A DNA stretch of 26,232 nt from Patescibacteria group bacterium UBA3458 (GTDB lineage: Bacteria > Patescibacteriota > Minisyncoccia > Phycocordibacterales > UBA2100): positions 58,063 through 84,294 of the forward strand of contig DFRR01000001.1 in the NCBI GenBank assembly GCA_002378745.1, written 5' to 3'. Below, in pieces: positions 7,000 through 13,894 of this stretch. A program made the position numbers and the translations under genes. Below the pieces are notes generated by a model. The model searched no databases and was not told where the DNA came from. It worked only from the letters and a program-made list of their open reading frames with translations. How positions within the stretch are numbered: position 1 is the stretch's first letter; every line of letters starts with the position of its first letter.

Positions 7000-7661
7000 T
7001 ACCACTCAATTTCTTCTCGGCCGTGTTTTTTGAGATACGCGTTTGCTTGACTGAAATGTTTAGAACCAAAGAAGCCGTTGTGTGCTGAAAATGGAGACGG
7101 GTGTGCTGCTTCAAGTACTAAATGTTTTGAACGATCGATGATACTTCCCTTTTGCTTTGCATAATTCCCCCACAACATAAACACGAGATGCTCCCGTTCA
7201 TCAGAAAGCGCTTGTACCGCGGCAGTTGTAAATTCTTCCCACCCTTTTCCTTGATGACTTCCTGCCGTATGCGCACGAACCGTAAGTGTTGCGTTTAGCA
7301 ACAAGACGCCCTGGCGCGCCCAGCGTTCTAAGTCCCCGCTTCTCTCAACAGGTCGTCCTAAGTCGCTCTCTATCTCTTTGAAAATATTTTGCAGTGACGG
7401 TGGTAGCGTGACGCCCTCGTTTACCGCAAAACACAGTCCATTTGCTTGATTGTCACCATGATACGGGTCTTGTCCGAGTATGACCACTTTCACTTCGTCG
7501 AAAGGACATACGTCAAATGCTCGAAATATCTGCTTCGGGTGTGGAAACACTTTTGCATGCGCGTACTCCTCGTGTACGAACTGTGTAAGTGCAGAAAAGT
7601 ACGGCTTTTCCCATTCTGCTTGTAAATGTGTATTCCAACTCTCTTCGATACGGACATTCAT
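6999..7661 (-). CDS. ung: Uracil-DNA glycosylase, family 1
   Basis: The 220-residue protein removes uracil from DNA by hydrolysing the N-glycosidic bond, starting base-excision repair. Motif A, GQDPYHG, is at residues 63-69 with the catalytic Asp65. The DNA-intercalation loop, HPSPFSAH, is at about 186-193. The length matches the family-1 enzyme (about 220 residues) and the protein is complete. The start is the ATG at 7661; there is no Shine-Dalgarno, but TATACT ends nine bases upstream, so the mRNA is probably leaderless or nearly so. The -35 is poor. Its upstream neighbour, the zinc-ribbon gene, has a terminator in between, so ung is likely transcribed alone. Confidence 0.97.
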   Translation of the reverse strand: MNVRIEESWNTHLQAEWEKPYFSALTQFVHEEYAHAKVFPHPKQIFRAFDVCPFDEVKVVILGQDPYHGDNQANGLCFAVNEGVTLPPSLQNIFKEIESDLGRPVERSGDLERWARQGVLLLNATLTVRAHTAGSHQGKGWEEFTTAAVQALSDEREHLVFMLWGNYAKQKGSIIDRSKHLVLEAAHPSPFSAHNGFFGSKHFSQANAYLKKHGREEIEW

Positions 7662-7670
7662 ACGTACAAA

Positions 7671-7676
7671 AGTATA
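7671..7676 (-). promoter_or_regulatory. -10 element of ung
   Basis: TATACT on the minus strand ends nine bases before the ung ATG. No good -35 is visible at 16-18 bp; TTGCAA lies only 14 bp upstream. The position predicts transcription starting at, or one to two bases before, the start codon. Confidence 0.5.
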
Positions 7677-7704
7677 CCAATGAATGTATGTTGCAAGGCA
7701 ACGT

Positions 7705-7728
7705 AAAAAGCGCCCGAAGGCGCTTTTT
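7705..7728 (-). terminator. Terminator of the zinc-ribbon gene
   Basis: A perfect 10 bp stem (7705-7714 with 7719-7728) with a CGAA loop (TTCG on the minus strand) and a T5 tract on the minus strand, just after the stop at 7737. It separates the zinc-ribbon gene from ung. Confidence 0.85.
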
Positions 7729-7736
7729 AGCTATGC

Positions 7737-8018
7737 TTACTTTCGGAAGCAGTCGCGACACTTGAGGTTGCTGGTGTCACGTGGCTCGAATGGAAGACTT
7801 GTGATTGGTCCGCCACAGTCGGCACACGTCCAGTTACCCTGGAACATTTGTCGGTCGTTGTCACGGCGCGGACGGTCACCTTGTCGCTTCTTGTGACAGT
7901 CGCGGCACATGAGTGAACCTTCGCGCGCTGGATCTGGCTGGAATGGAAGCTCAGTAATTGCGTTTCCACACCCGCTACATGTCCAGTTGCCCGTGAACAT
8001 TTTTCGTTCGTCGTTCAT
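7737..8018 (-). CDS. Tandem double zinc-ribbon protein
   Basis: The 93-residue protein consists of two copies of one ~38-residue zinc-ribbon unit. Copy 1 (about residues 2-44) reads NDERKMFTGNWTCSGCG...ITELPFQP...CRDCHKK. Copy 2 (about 48-93) reads NDRQMFQGNWTCADCG...ITSLPFEP...CRDCFRK. Each unit has two CxxC pairs suited to one structural zinc ion. The linker between them is Arg/Asp-rich. Similar single-unit zinc ribbons are common in candidate-phyla bacteria and have no settled function; nucleic-acid or protein binding is the usual guess. The start at 8018 is supported because its first residues (NDERKMF) align with the start of the second repeat (NDRQMF). There is no Shine-Dalgarno. A clean terminator follows at 7705-7728. 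Confidence 0.85.
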   Translation of the reverse strand: MNDERKMFTGNWTCSGCGNAITELPFQPDPAREGSLMCRDCHKKRQGDRPRRDNDRQMFQGNWTCADCGGPITSLPFEPRDTSNLKCRDCFRK

Positions 8019-8128
8019 TATAGAAATGTTGTTTGCTATTAGTACGTTCTCCAGTATCGACTCGATTGCTGCATACTAACGCTCTGCAAACAAACTACAC
8101 TCGAAAACCAAAGGAATAGTAGCACATG

Positions 8129-8137
8129 TGATATACT
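8129..8137 (+). promoter_or_regulatory. Extended -10 promoter of the ABC exporter operon
   Basis: TGATATACT is an extended -10 (TGn plus TATACT), 15 bases before the ATG at 8153, which predicts a leader of about eight bases. No convincing -35 is seen, as expected for extended -10 promoters. Confidence 0.5.
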
Positions 8138-8152
8138 GTTGCATTCTTTCAT

Positions 8153-8893
8153 ATGGATACCCAGGCACCAGCCCTTGAAATACAAAACTTGCGCAAAGAG
8201 TACCCTAAAACTGTCGCCGTTGACGACATCTCTTTGACACTGCCTCGTGGAGCTTTTTTGGGACTCCTTGGCCCAAACGGTGCCGGCAAATCAACCACCA
8301 TCAACTGCATCGTGGGCGTCAATCGTATCACCAGCGGCTCTATTAAGACGTTCGGATTAGACGTTGAACACGAATACCGAGAATCACGAAAAACCATCGG
8401 TATTGCCCCACAAGAATTTAACATCGATATCTTTGGTAAAGTTGAGCGATTACTTGATTATGCTGCCGGATACTACGGTATGCGTAAACCAGAACGCAAA
8501 GAACGCGTCGAGGAGCTCCTGACACAGTTTGATTTGCAAAAGCATCGCAAGAAGGCATTCATGGAACTCTCAGGAGGACTCAAGCGTCGCGTGATACTCG
8601 CGCGAGCAATTGTGCATAACCCAGAACTTCTTATTCTTGATGAACCAACGGCAGGTGTTGACGTAGAGCTACGTCGAGAGCTATGGAGATACCTGAAGCA
8701 AATTTCACAAGAGGGGAAAACCATATTACTTACCTCGCACTACCTTGAAGAAGTCGAGATGCTCGCTGACCGGTTTGCATTTATACAAGGTGGCAAAATT
8801 GTTGCTCAGGGCCCAAAAGAAGAAATGCTTGCAGGCGGAAAAAAGCTCGAAGATGTCTATCTTGAACTTACCGGTAAAAAAGACGTGGTATGA
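8153..8893 (+). CDS. ABC exporter ATP-binding subunit (DrrA/CcmA-like)
   Basis: This 246-residue ATPase powers export by an ABC-2-type transporter. It has a Walker A motif GPNGAGKST at residues 40-48, Q-loop Gln87, signature LSGGLKRR at 139-146, Walker B LLILDEP at 159-165, the D-loop following it, and the switch His196 in LLTSHYLEE. The GGL signature and the short C-terminal end are typical of the drug/polysaccharide export group. The partner permease is the next gene. The stop TGA is immediately followed by a 100 bp inverted-repeat element. In the absence of that element the stop and the permease start would overlap as ATGA. The substrate cannot be told from sequence. Confidence 0.95.
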   Translation: MDTQAPALEIQNLRKEYPKTVAVDDISLTLPRGAFLGLLGPNGAGKSTTINCIVGVNRITSGSIKTFGLDVEHEYRESRKTIGIAPQEFNIDIFGKVERLLDYAAGYYGMRKPERKERVEELLTQFDLQKHRKKAFMELSGGLKRRVILARAIVHNPELLILDEPTAGVDVELRRELWRYLKQISQEGKTILLTSHYLEEVEMLADRFAFIQGGKIVAQGPKEEMLAGGKKLEDVYLELTGKKDVV

Positions 8894-8995
8894 ATCCCGT
8901 TAGAAATAGATGTATGACTTCACTACTGCCTAGAAAAACGCGTTTTGAAAGTACTAGCATGCTGTATGGTTTAATAGCTAAATTTCTAACGGGAT
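8894..8995. mobile_element. Miniature inverted-repeat element between ABC ATPase and permease genes
   Basis: Perfect 14 bp terminal inverted repeats (8894-8907, ATCCCGTTAGAAAT; 8982-8995, its reverse complement) enclose 74 bp with no coding capacity. That interior contains a 12 bp palindrome at 8935-8946 and an 8 bp one at 8956-8963. ATGA occurs immediately left (8890-8893) and again at 8994-8997, so a short target duplication of 2-4 bp is possible. Joining the flanks without the element gives GGTATGAACTGG, in which the ATPase stop TGA and permease ATG overlap by four bases, the usual layout in such operons. A regulatory hairpin that covers the permease start is the alternative. I see no second copy in this window. 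Confidence 0.6.
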
Positions 8996-9755
8996 GAACT
9001 GGATAGGCTTGTACACGCTAATACGACGAGAGGTTGAACGCACATTCCGTGTCGTTATTCAGACCATCTTCAGTCCGCTTATCTCAGCGACACTGTTTAT
9101 CTTTGTCTTTGGAACAGTGGTTGGCACAAAAATTGATCAAATCGGCGGTGTTTCCTACATTGTCTTTGTATTTCCCGGTATTCTTATCATGAATGTGCTT
9201 ACCTCGGCATTTTCACAGGCGTCGAGCACCGTGTACTTTGCAAAGTGGGCACGAACTATAGAAGAGCTATTGGTTGCCCCACTTTCCTACTTCGAGATCA
9301 TGGTTGGTATGGTTTTGAGTTCTGTGGCACGTGCACTCACTGTCGGTTTGGTCATCGTATTAGTCGGTATTCTGTTTGGTGCGGTAAGCATGCACAGCTT
9401 CCCGCTGTTTATCTTCTACATACTCGGTATCTCGATTGTGTTTGGATTACTCGGCATTATTACCGGTCTTGTCGCAAAGAGTTTTGAGCAGCTCAACATA
9501 TTAAGCACATTTATCATTCTTCCCTTTTCATTCCTCGGCGGAATGTTTTATACACTGGACATGCTTCCTGAATCAGCGCAGAAGATTGCCGTGCTTAATC
9601 CATTCTTTTACTTCGTAGACGGCACCCGCTACGCCATGGTTGGTATTCACGACTCGAACATCCTGTTTGGCAGCATACTCGTGTCGCTACTCATTCTCGT
9701 TCTTGGTGGTATCGTTTGGCGAATTTTCTACACCGGCTGGCGTATTCGCGAATAA
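8994..9755 (+). CDS. ABC-2 type transporter permease subunit
   Basis: The 253-residue integral membrane protein carries six likely helices: about residues 24-44, 53-73, 98-128, 137-160, 168-187 and 223-245. The arrangement and the LNPFFYFVDGTRYAMVG segment near 201-217 are characteristic of ABC-2 permeases that pair with DrrA-like ATPases. It forms the membrane channel for the ATPase encoded upstream. The ATG at 8994 is partly inside the right arm of the inverted-repeat element, so initiation could be affected if that RNA folds. There is no Shine-Dalgarno at this ATG. Translational coupling to the ATPase, likely before the element arrived, would now be lost. The exported substrate is unknown. 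Confidence 0.92.
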   Translation: MNWIGLYTLIRREVERTFRVVIQTIFSPLISATLFIFVFGTVVGTKIDQIGGVSYIVFVFPGILIMNVLTSAFSQASSTVYFAKWARTIEELLVAPLSYFEIMVGMVLSSVARALTVGLVIVLVGILFGAVSMHSFPLFIFYILGISIVFGLLGIITGLVAKSFEQLNILSTFIILPFSFLGGMFYTLDMLPESAQKIAVLNPFFYFVDGTRYAMVGIHDSNILFGSILVSLLILVLGGIVWRIFYTGWRIRE

Positions 9756-9771
9756 GTACTACACTTTTTCT

Positions 9772-9846
9772 ATGGTGTTCGTAAAGCTCACACTCGCTGT
9801 ACTCCTTTCGTTTCTTGCATTGATTTTGTGGATGAGTGTTCGGTAG
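9772..9846 (+). CDS. Candidate 24-residue single-helix membrane peptide
   Basis: A short frame encodes MVFVKLTLAVLLSFLALILW plus MSVR: a Lys5, a continuous hydrophobic helix and a closing Arg, a composition expected of small membrane peptides. TACACT ends six bases before the ATG, resembling the leaderless promoters of neighbours. It lies 16 bases after the permease stop and ends six bases before the convergent SET gene, so it would fill the gap neatly. Random hydrophobic frames of this size do occur, so this is a candidate only. Confidence 0.4.
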   Translation: MVFVKLTLAVLLSFLALILWMSVR

Positions 9847-9852
9847 ATTCCC

Positions 9853-10257
9853 CTATTTTTGCTTGAGTCGACACGCCGGACATTTACATCCCTTAGGAGC
9901 AATAAATTCATCGAAGTACTCTTCGCCGTAATCATATCCGAGCTCTTCTCCCGCTTTGATATTTCGTAGGGCGAAGAACTTTATTTGTCCACGCACAATT
10001 TCAGCTTCTACATTTGGTTTACAGAAGTGATTTATGTATCGAGCAACATTCTCGCGCGCAGCGCCATCAATCACATGCTTTTTGTCGAGCTCAAATAAGT
10101 ACTTGGTGTTGCGCTTGTCCGCTTCGGCATTTGTAATAAGTTCGCCAATGTACTCCATAATGAAATCTCCTTTTGCAATCGGCTCAGCAGCAAAAAGTCC
10201 GAGACCCATTCCTGATGTAGAACGCTTTACCTTAAATGTTTTTTGTGGTTTTTTCAT
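9853..10257 (-). CDS. SET-domain lysine methyltransferase-like protein
   Basis: This 134-residue protein is a minimal SET domain, the fold that transfers methyl groups from S-adenosylmethionine to lysine. Visible motifs are GMGLGLFA (16-23, SAM binding), YIGELIT (36-42), RYINHFCKPN (73-82, the NHxCxPN pseudoknot motif), GEELGYDYG (103-111, catalytic tyrosine region) and a post-SET tail CKCPAC (Cys124, 126, 129). With Cys79 these can bind one zinc ion. All core motifs are intact, so it is likely active. SET proteins are best known from eukaryotic histones, but bacterial ones exist, some acting on ribosomal or DNA-binding proteins. The target here is unknown. It is transcribed divergently from the small membrane protein at 10282, with which it shares a symmetric -10 box. 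There is no Shine-Dalgarno. Confidence 0.93.
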   Translation of the reverse strand: MKKPQKTFKVKRSTSGMGLGLFAAEPIAKGDFIMEYIGELITNAEADKRNTKYLFELDKKHVIDGAARENVARYINHFCKPNVEAEIVRGQIKFFALRNIKAGEELGYDYGEEYFDEFIAPKGCKCPACRLKQK

Positions 10258-10265
10258 GCAAACGG

Positions 10266-10275
10266 TACTATAGTA
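10266..10275. promoter_or_regulatory. Symmetric shared -10 box of a bidirectional promoter
   Basis: TACTATAGTA is a perfect 10 bp palindrome. On each strand it reads TATAGT: nine bases before the SET ATG on the minus strand and seven bases before the membrane-protein ATG at 10282 on the plus strand. Both genes would then have leaderless mRNAs from the same -10 element. Neither -35 is strong. Confidence 0.55.
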
Positions 10276-10281
10276 AACGTC

Positions 10282-10536
10282 ATGGATAGTTACACAGATA
10301 CACTAACGACACAAGCGCAAATCGCAGTGGAAAGTGCATCGCTTTCGGTATGGACACTCGCGTTTGGTGCACTTTGCATTATCTTCCTCATATACAGTGG
10401 CGTGCTTATTTTCCACTGGTTTTCATATAGTATGCATCCACGTGTTCCGATATTCGTAACCATACTCTACCTTGCCATAGGAGCGGTATTTCTCTTTTTC
10501 TTACTTGCGAGTGTACTCGCACTAACTACTCTCTAG
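10282..10536 (+). CDS. Small two-helix membrane protein
   Basis: The 84-residue protein has a polar N-terminus (MDSYTDTLTTQAQIAVESAS) and two membrane helices at about residues 24-46 and 57-82. No family is recognised. The start at 10282 is chosen over an upstream ATG at 10243 because the shared -10 box ends seven bases before it and because the upstream residues overlap the SET gene start. The next gene, a PH-domain membrane protein, begins two bases after its stop, so the two are co-transcribed and probably act together in the membrane. Confidence 0.7.
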   Translation: MDSYTDTLTTQAQIAVESASLSVWTLAFGALCIIFLIYSGVLIFHWFSYSMHPRVPIFVTILYLAIGAVFLFFLLASVLALTTL

Positions 10537-10538
10537 CT

Positions 10539-11108
10539 ATGTATCACTCGCTCTTAGAACGCAACGTGCATTTACAAACAGACGAAGAAGTGTTGATGGT
10601 GGTACGCAAGCACTGGTTCATCCATCTTTTGGATTCTACCGGTGTACTCATTACCGGTATCGTACCCTTTGTGCTGGTCCTCATCATTGCCCCATTTGTA
10701 GCCGCAAACGCTGCGGTCGTTACGTTTCTCACTGCTGCATGGCTATTAATAGTGTGGATGATGCTATTCACCGTGTGGACCAACTACTATCTTGATATTT
10801 GGATTGTGACCGACAAACGCATTATCAATATTGACCAAATCGGCCTCTTCCGTCGTGATGTCTCAACACTCCGAGTGGAACGAGTACAAGACATAAAAGT
10901 AGAGACACACGGCTTCTTTGCCACCATATTTAACTTTGGCAATTTACAGGTGCAAACCGCCGGTCCTGAAGCAAACTTTTATCTCATTCGCGGCATCGCT
11001 AATCCGGACATGGTGCGCAATGCCATCCTACAGCGCGTTGATATCGCAACCGAACATAAAGATCGATTTGAATACAACGTTGATCAGCGTCCGTCGCAAA
11101 GCCAGTAG
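10539..11108 (+). CDS. Membrane-anchored bacterial PH-domain protein (DUF304/bPH2)
   Basis: The 189-residue protein has two membrane helices (about 34-56 and 59-82) followed by a bacterial pleckstrin-homology domain at about 85-165. The domain has the expected wording YYLDIWIVTDKRIINID, RRDVSTLRVERVQDIKV and TIFNFGNLQVQTAG. Such YdbT-like proteins sit at the membrane, and their function is largely undefined. The final 20 residues are polar. It lies two bases after the preceding small membrane-protein gene with no promoter or Shine-Dalgarno of its own, so translation probably depends on the upstream gene. hisS follows with its own promoter. Confidence 0.88.
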   Translation: MYHSLLERNVHLQTDEEVLMVVRKHWFIHLLDSTGVLITGIVPFVLVLIIAPFVAANAAVVTFLTAAWLLIVWMMLFTVWTNYYLDIWIVTDKRIINIDQIGLFRRDVSTLRVERVQDIKVETHGFFATIFNFGNLQVQTAGPEANFYLIRGIANPDMVRNAILQRVDIATEHKDRFEYNVDQRPSQSQ

Positions 11109-11113
11109 TTTCC

Positions 11114-11142
11114 TTGGTCGCTTGCTCTTCTTTTGCTACTAT
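11114..11142 (+). promoter_or_regulatory. hisS promoter, leaderless layout
   Basis: TTGGTC (11114-11119), a 17 bp spacer and TACTAT (11137-11142) end seven bases before the ATG at 11150. A start at the usual distance puts the first transcribed base at the start codon. Confidence 0.55.
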
Positions 11143-11149
11143 TGCCGTA

Positions 11150-12394
11150 ATGAAACTTTCAACCGACAGCTACAAAGGAGTACGTGACTTCTATCCTCGC
11201 GATAAATTCCTACACGACTACATTATCAACACATGGTCACAGGTGTGTGAAAGCTTTGGGTATGAATCATACAACGCCTCGATTCTTGAACCGGCAGAAT
11301 TGTACAAGAGCAAAACGAGTGATGAGATTGTAAATGAACAAACATACACTTTCGAAGATCGAGGGGGTCGTGAAGTGACACTCCGCCCTGAAATGACTCC
11401 AACGGTTGCACGAATGATAGCCGCTCGACAACGCGAACTCAGCTTTCCGCTGCGATGGTATTCGACACCAAACTGTTTCCGGTATGAACGCTCTCAACGT
11501 GGACGCCTCCGTGAATTTTGGCAACTAAATGCCGACATATGCGGCATCGCACACCATGATGCTGACGTTGAAGTTGTTCTGCTCGCTTGGAAGATACTAA
11601 CTGCATTCGGCGCAACTGAAGCTGACTTTGAGATACGTATCAACGACCGTCGTGTGTTCGAACACATTTTTGATGAAGTTGGTATTGATGCAGGTACCCG
11701 GAAAAGTATTATGTCGCTCCTGGACAGGCGCGCAAAAATCGACACCTTCGAAACCGAGCTCGCGTCACTAGCGGGAGACAAAGCAAAACAACTCATGCAG
11801 TTGTTGGACACCGCAGCGAGCAACCCCCTCCTCGAGGACTTGCGCAATCGCTTAGTTGCACTGGGTGTAACCAACATCATTATTGATACCAGTATTGTAC
11901 GTGGCTTTGACTACTATACCGGTATGGTTTTTGAAGTGATGGACACAGCAAAAGAGAACAACCGTGCAATTGCCGGTGGAGGCCGATACGACAATCTGCT
12001 CACACTATTCGATGCGGACCCACTACCAACTGTCGGATTTGGTATGGGTGACGTAACCATGAAAGATTTCCTTGAAATCCACGGTTTGATACCTGAATAC
12101 ACATCAGCAACCGACCTTATGCTGTGCGTCCTATCAGATGATGCCACTGCTTTCGCTGACGCCTTGGCACTGAAGCTGCGAGACACCGATGTGAATGTTG
12201 CAGTGAATTACTCGTACAAAAAAGCTGGTGATCAGATTAAAGTCGCTGACAAAAAAGGTATCCCGTTTGTCATTTGCATTGGAAGCAAGGAGTTGGAAGG
12301 TGATACTGTTACCATAAAGCACCTTGGTAGTGGTAATCAGAAAGAAATCAGCACAGACGCTATAGCTGACTACATCGTTACGCACGAACTGTAA
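11150..12394 (+). CDS. hisS: Histidyl-tRNA synthetase
   Basis: The 414-residue class II enzyme charges tRNA-His with histidine. Motif 1 is LRPEMTPTVAR (78-88). Motif 2 covers RWYSTPNCFRYERSQRGRLR (about 102-121) and continues into REFWQLNADICG. The histidine-specific signature FDYYTGMVFEV lies near residue 252, and motif 3 elements GGGRYDNL and GFGMGD near 279-300. A C-terminal anticodon-binding domain (about 325-414, with VNYSYKKAGDQIKVADKKGI) is present. The length is normal. The start is set at 11150 (MKLSTDSYKGVRDFYP), where the family's conserved GVRDF segment begins and where a promoter ends seven bases upstream; an in-frame ATG at 11114 would place the promoter inside the gene. There is no terminator before the exonuclease gene. 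Confidence 0.97.
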   Translation: MKLSTDSYKGVRDFYPRDKFLHDYIINTWSQVCESFGYESYNASILEPAELYKSKTSDEIVNEQTYTFEDRGGREVTLRPEMTPTVARMIAARQRELSFPLRWYSTPNCFRYERSQRGRLREFWQLNADICGIAHHDADVEVVLLAWKILTAFGATEADFEIRINDRRVFEHIFDEVGIDAGTRKSIMSLLDRRAKIDTFETELASLAGDKAKQLMQLLDTAASNPLLEDLRNRLVALGVTNIIIDTSIVRGFDYYTGMVFEVMDTAKENNRAIAGGGRYDNLLTLFDADPLPTVGFGMGDVTMKDFLEIHGLIPEYTSATDLMLCVLSDDATAFADALALKLRDTDVNVAVNYSYKKAGDQIKVADKKGIPFVICIGSKELEGDTVTIKHLGSGNQKEISTDAIADYIVTHEL

Positions 12395-12421
12395 AATATC
12401 TTTACACACTGTGTCGTGTGC

Positions 12422-12427
12422 TATACT
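12422..12427 (+). promoter_or_regulatory. -10 element of the exonuclease gene
   Basis: TATACT ends eight bases before the ATG at 12436. A TTTACA lies 15 bp upstream (12401-12406) as a possible -35. The spacer contains CACACTGTGTCGTGTG, with self-complementary CACAC/GTGTG ends. Confidence 0.5.
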
Positions 12428-12435
12428 CTTCGCTC

Positions 12436-13011
12436 ATGCGAAAAATTGTTTTTGATATCGAAACCAGCAATCAATTCTCCGATGTTGGTTCAGCAAATCC
12501 TGCAGCGCTTGATATCTCTGTTGTGTGTATATACGACTCTGAATCAGACGCGTATCTGTCGTTTGAGCAAGAGCAATTTTCTGAACTATGGAAATATATT
12601 GAGTCTGCGGACATGCTCATCGGCTTTAATTCCGATCATTTTGACATCCCATTACTTAATAAATACTATCCCGGCGATTTGTCACACATAAAGAGTCTCG
12701 ATTTGCTCAAGGAAGTATATGAGTCGCTCGGCAGACGTATTAAGCTCGATACTATTGCTGAGGCAACGTTGGGAAAGAAAAAGAGCGGTCACGGACTGCA
12801 AGCTATTCAATGGTGGCGAAATGGAGAAAAGCAGAAAGTCATTGATTACTGTATTCAAGACGTGAAAGTTACGAAAGAAATATATGATTACGCGCGAGCG
12901 CACAATAACGTGAAGTATAAGGATCTTGGAAAAATCAAAGAAATTCCACTCGACACAGCAAAATGGGAGGAAAAGCGCGACGCCGCACTGACGCACACGC
13001 TCCCGTTTTAA
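12436..13011 (+). CDS. DEDDy-type 3'-5' exonuclease (PolB exonuclease/RNase H-like fold)
   Basis: The 191-residue protein has the DEDDy exonuclease motifs. These are DIE (Asp7, Glu9), NSDHFD ending at Asp70 (ExoII), and YCIQD with Tyr138 and Asp142 (ExoIII). The overall wording (VFDIETSN, LIGFNSDHFDIPLL, KSLDL near 87) resembles the predicted exonucleases related to family B DNA polymerases and to YprB-like RNase H-fold proteins. The likely role is 3'-5' trimming of DNA or RNA in repair or turnover; the substrate cannot be told. The start at 12436 is chosen because conserved residues begin at once (MRKIVFDIET) and TATACT is eight bases upstream; a start six codons earlier would overlap the -10. 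It converges on uppP with only three bases between. Confidence 0.85.
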   Translation: MRKIVFDIETSNQFSDVGSANPAALDISVVCIYDSESDAYLSFEQEQFSELWKYIESADMLIGFNSDHFDIPLLNKYYPGDLSHIKSLDLLKEVYESLGRRIKLDTIAEATLGKKKSGHGLQAIQWWRNGEKQKVIDYCIQDVKVTKEIYDYARAHNNVKYKDLGKIKEIPLDTAKWEEKRDAALTHTLPF

Positions 13012-13014
13012 TAT

Positions 13015-13839
13015 CTACAGCGCCAGTACCAGAACAATGCCGAGTGCAAGTAATACGCGGTACCAAATAAATACGTGCAGTGTGTTGCTGCGCAGAAACC
13101 GCAGCAAGAAGTGAATTACCAGCAGTGCAACCACGAACGCCGTTATTGTGCCAACAAAAATTGGCATCGTGAACTCAGCAAGACCGAGCTCGAGTGCTTT
13201 CTTTGCTCCGGCGCCCAGAAGCAACGGGACTCCAAGTAGAAATCCAAAAACAGCTGCCTGCTCACGACTCATACCGAGAAGCATGCCACCGGAAATTGCC
13301 ATACCGGAGCGACTCATGCCGGGAATGAGTGCCAACGATTGGAACATGCCCACGCCGAGCCCTCGAAGAAATCCTGCCGTTTTTGGTACAAACTGCGTCA
13401 AGCTCCCCTGATATTTCTCAGCCAAAAACATTATGCCTGACCCAACTATCAACGTCACGGCGACAAGCGCAGGATTACGAAAAAGTGTCGCCATAATGTC
13501 TTCTAGCAACAGACCGAGGAGCACAGCAGGAATCGTTCCCACAAGCAATGCAAGCACTGCTTCTCCATCAGGACTCAGCGAGTGTCGCCCCAACCACACT
13601 CGTGGAAGTACTACGGCCGCTTGTATAAGTCTCCATATGTCACGCCAAAAATAAAGCAAAATTGCGGCTGCGGTTGCAAAGTGGAGCAACGCATCAAACG
13701 TAAGATCTCCAGTGCTACTCCCCTGTCCGAGCCATTCGTGGACCAAAATAAGGTGTCCTGACGACGAAACCGGCAACAGCTCAGTAAGTCCCTGAACAAT
13801 CCCAAGAATTAGACTGTGTATAATGGCAGCTTCAAACAT
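13015..13839 (-). CDS. uppP: Undecaprenyl-diphosphatase
   Basis: The 274-residue polytopic membrane enzyme dephosphorylates undecaprenyl pyrophosphate to recycle the lipid carrier of cell-wall synthesis. The first conserved motif GIVQGLTELLPVSSSGHLIL (about 13-32) and the second, PGMSRSG (near 171-178), are complete and form the active site. About seven to eight membrane helices fill the chain, and the length is standard. Presence of UppP implies a peptidoglycan or other undecaprenyl-dependent envelope. The start ATG at 13839 is preceded by TTGGTT, 17 bp, TAGGAT, ending ten bases upstream. It diverges from the DsbA-like gene, with 55 bases between start codons. Confidence 0.95.
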   Translation of the reverse strand: MFEAAIIHSLILGIVQGLTELLPVSSSGHLILVHEWLGQGSSTGDLTFDALLHFATAAAILLYFWRDIWRLIQAAVVLPRVWLGRHSLSPDGEAVLALLVGTIPAVLLGLLLEDIMATLFRNPALVAVTLIVGSGIMFLAEKYQGSLTQFVPKTAGFLRGLGVGMFQSLALIPGMSRSGMAISGGMLLGMSREQAAVFGFLLGVPLLLGAGAKKALELGLAEFTMPIFVGTITAFVVALLVIHFLLRFLRSNTLHVFIWYRVLLALGIVLVLAL

Positions 13840-13849
13840 GTGTGCTACA

Positions 13850-13878
13850 ATCCTACAACATTAGTGGTAGTTAACCAA
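13850..13878 (-). promoter_or_regulatory. uppP promoter
   Basis: On the minus strand TTGGTT (13878-13873) and TAGGAT (13855-13850) are 17 bp apart, and the -10 ends ten bases before the ATG, so any leader is only a few bases long. Confidence 0.45.
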
Positions 13879-13894
13879 TTTAGAACTTATTGTT

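Noticed and set aside
8894..8995. Inverted repeat as a normal intrinsic terminator between the ABC genes
   Set aside because: The arms are 74 bases apart with no T tract after the right arm, and the arm runs into the permease start codon, so terminator function is implausible.
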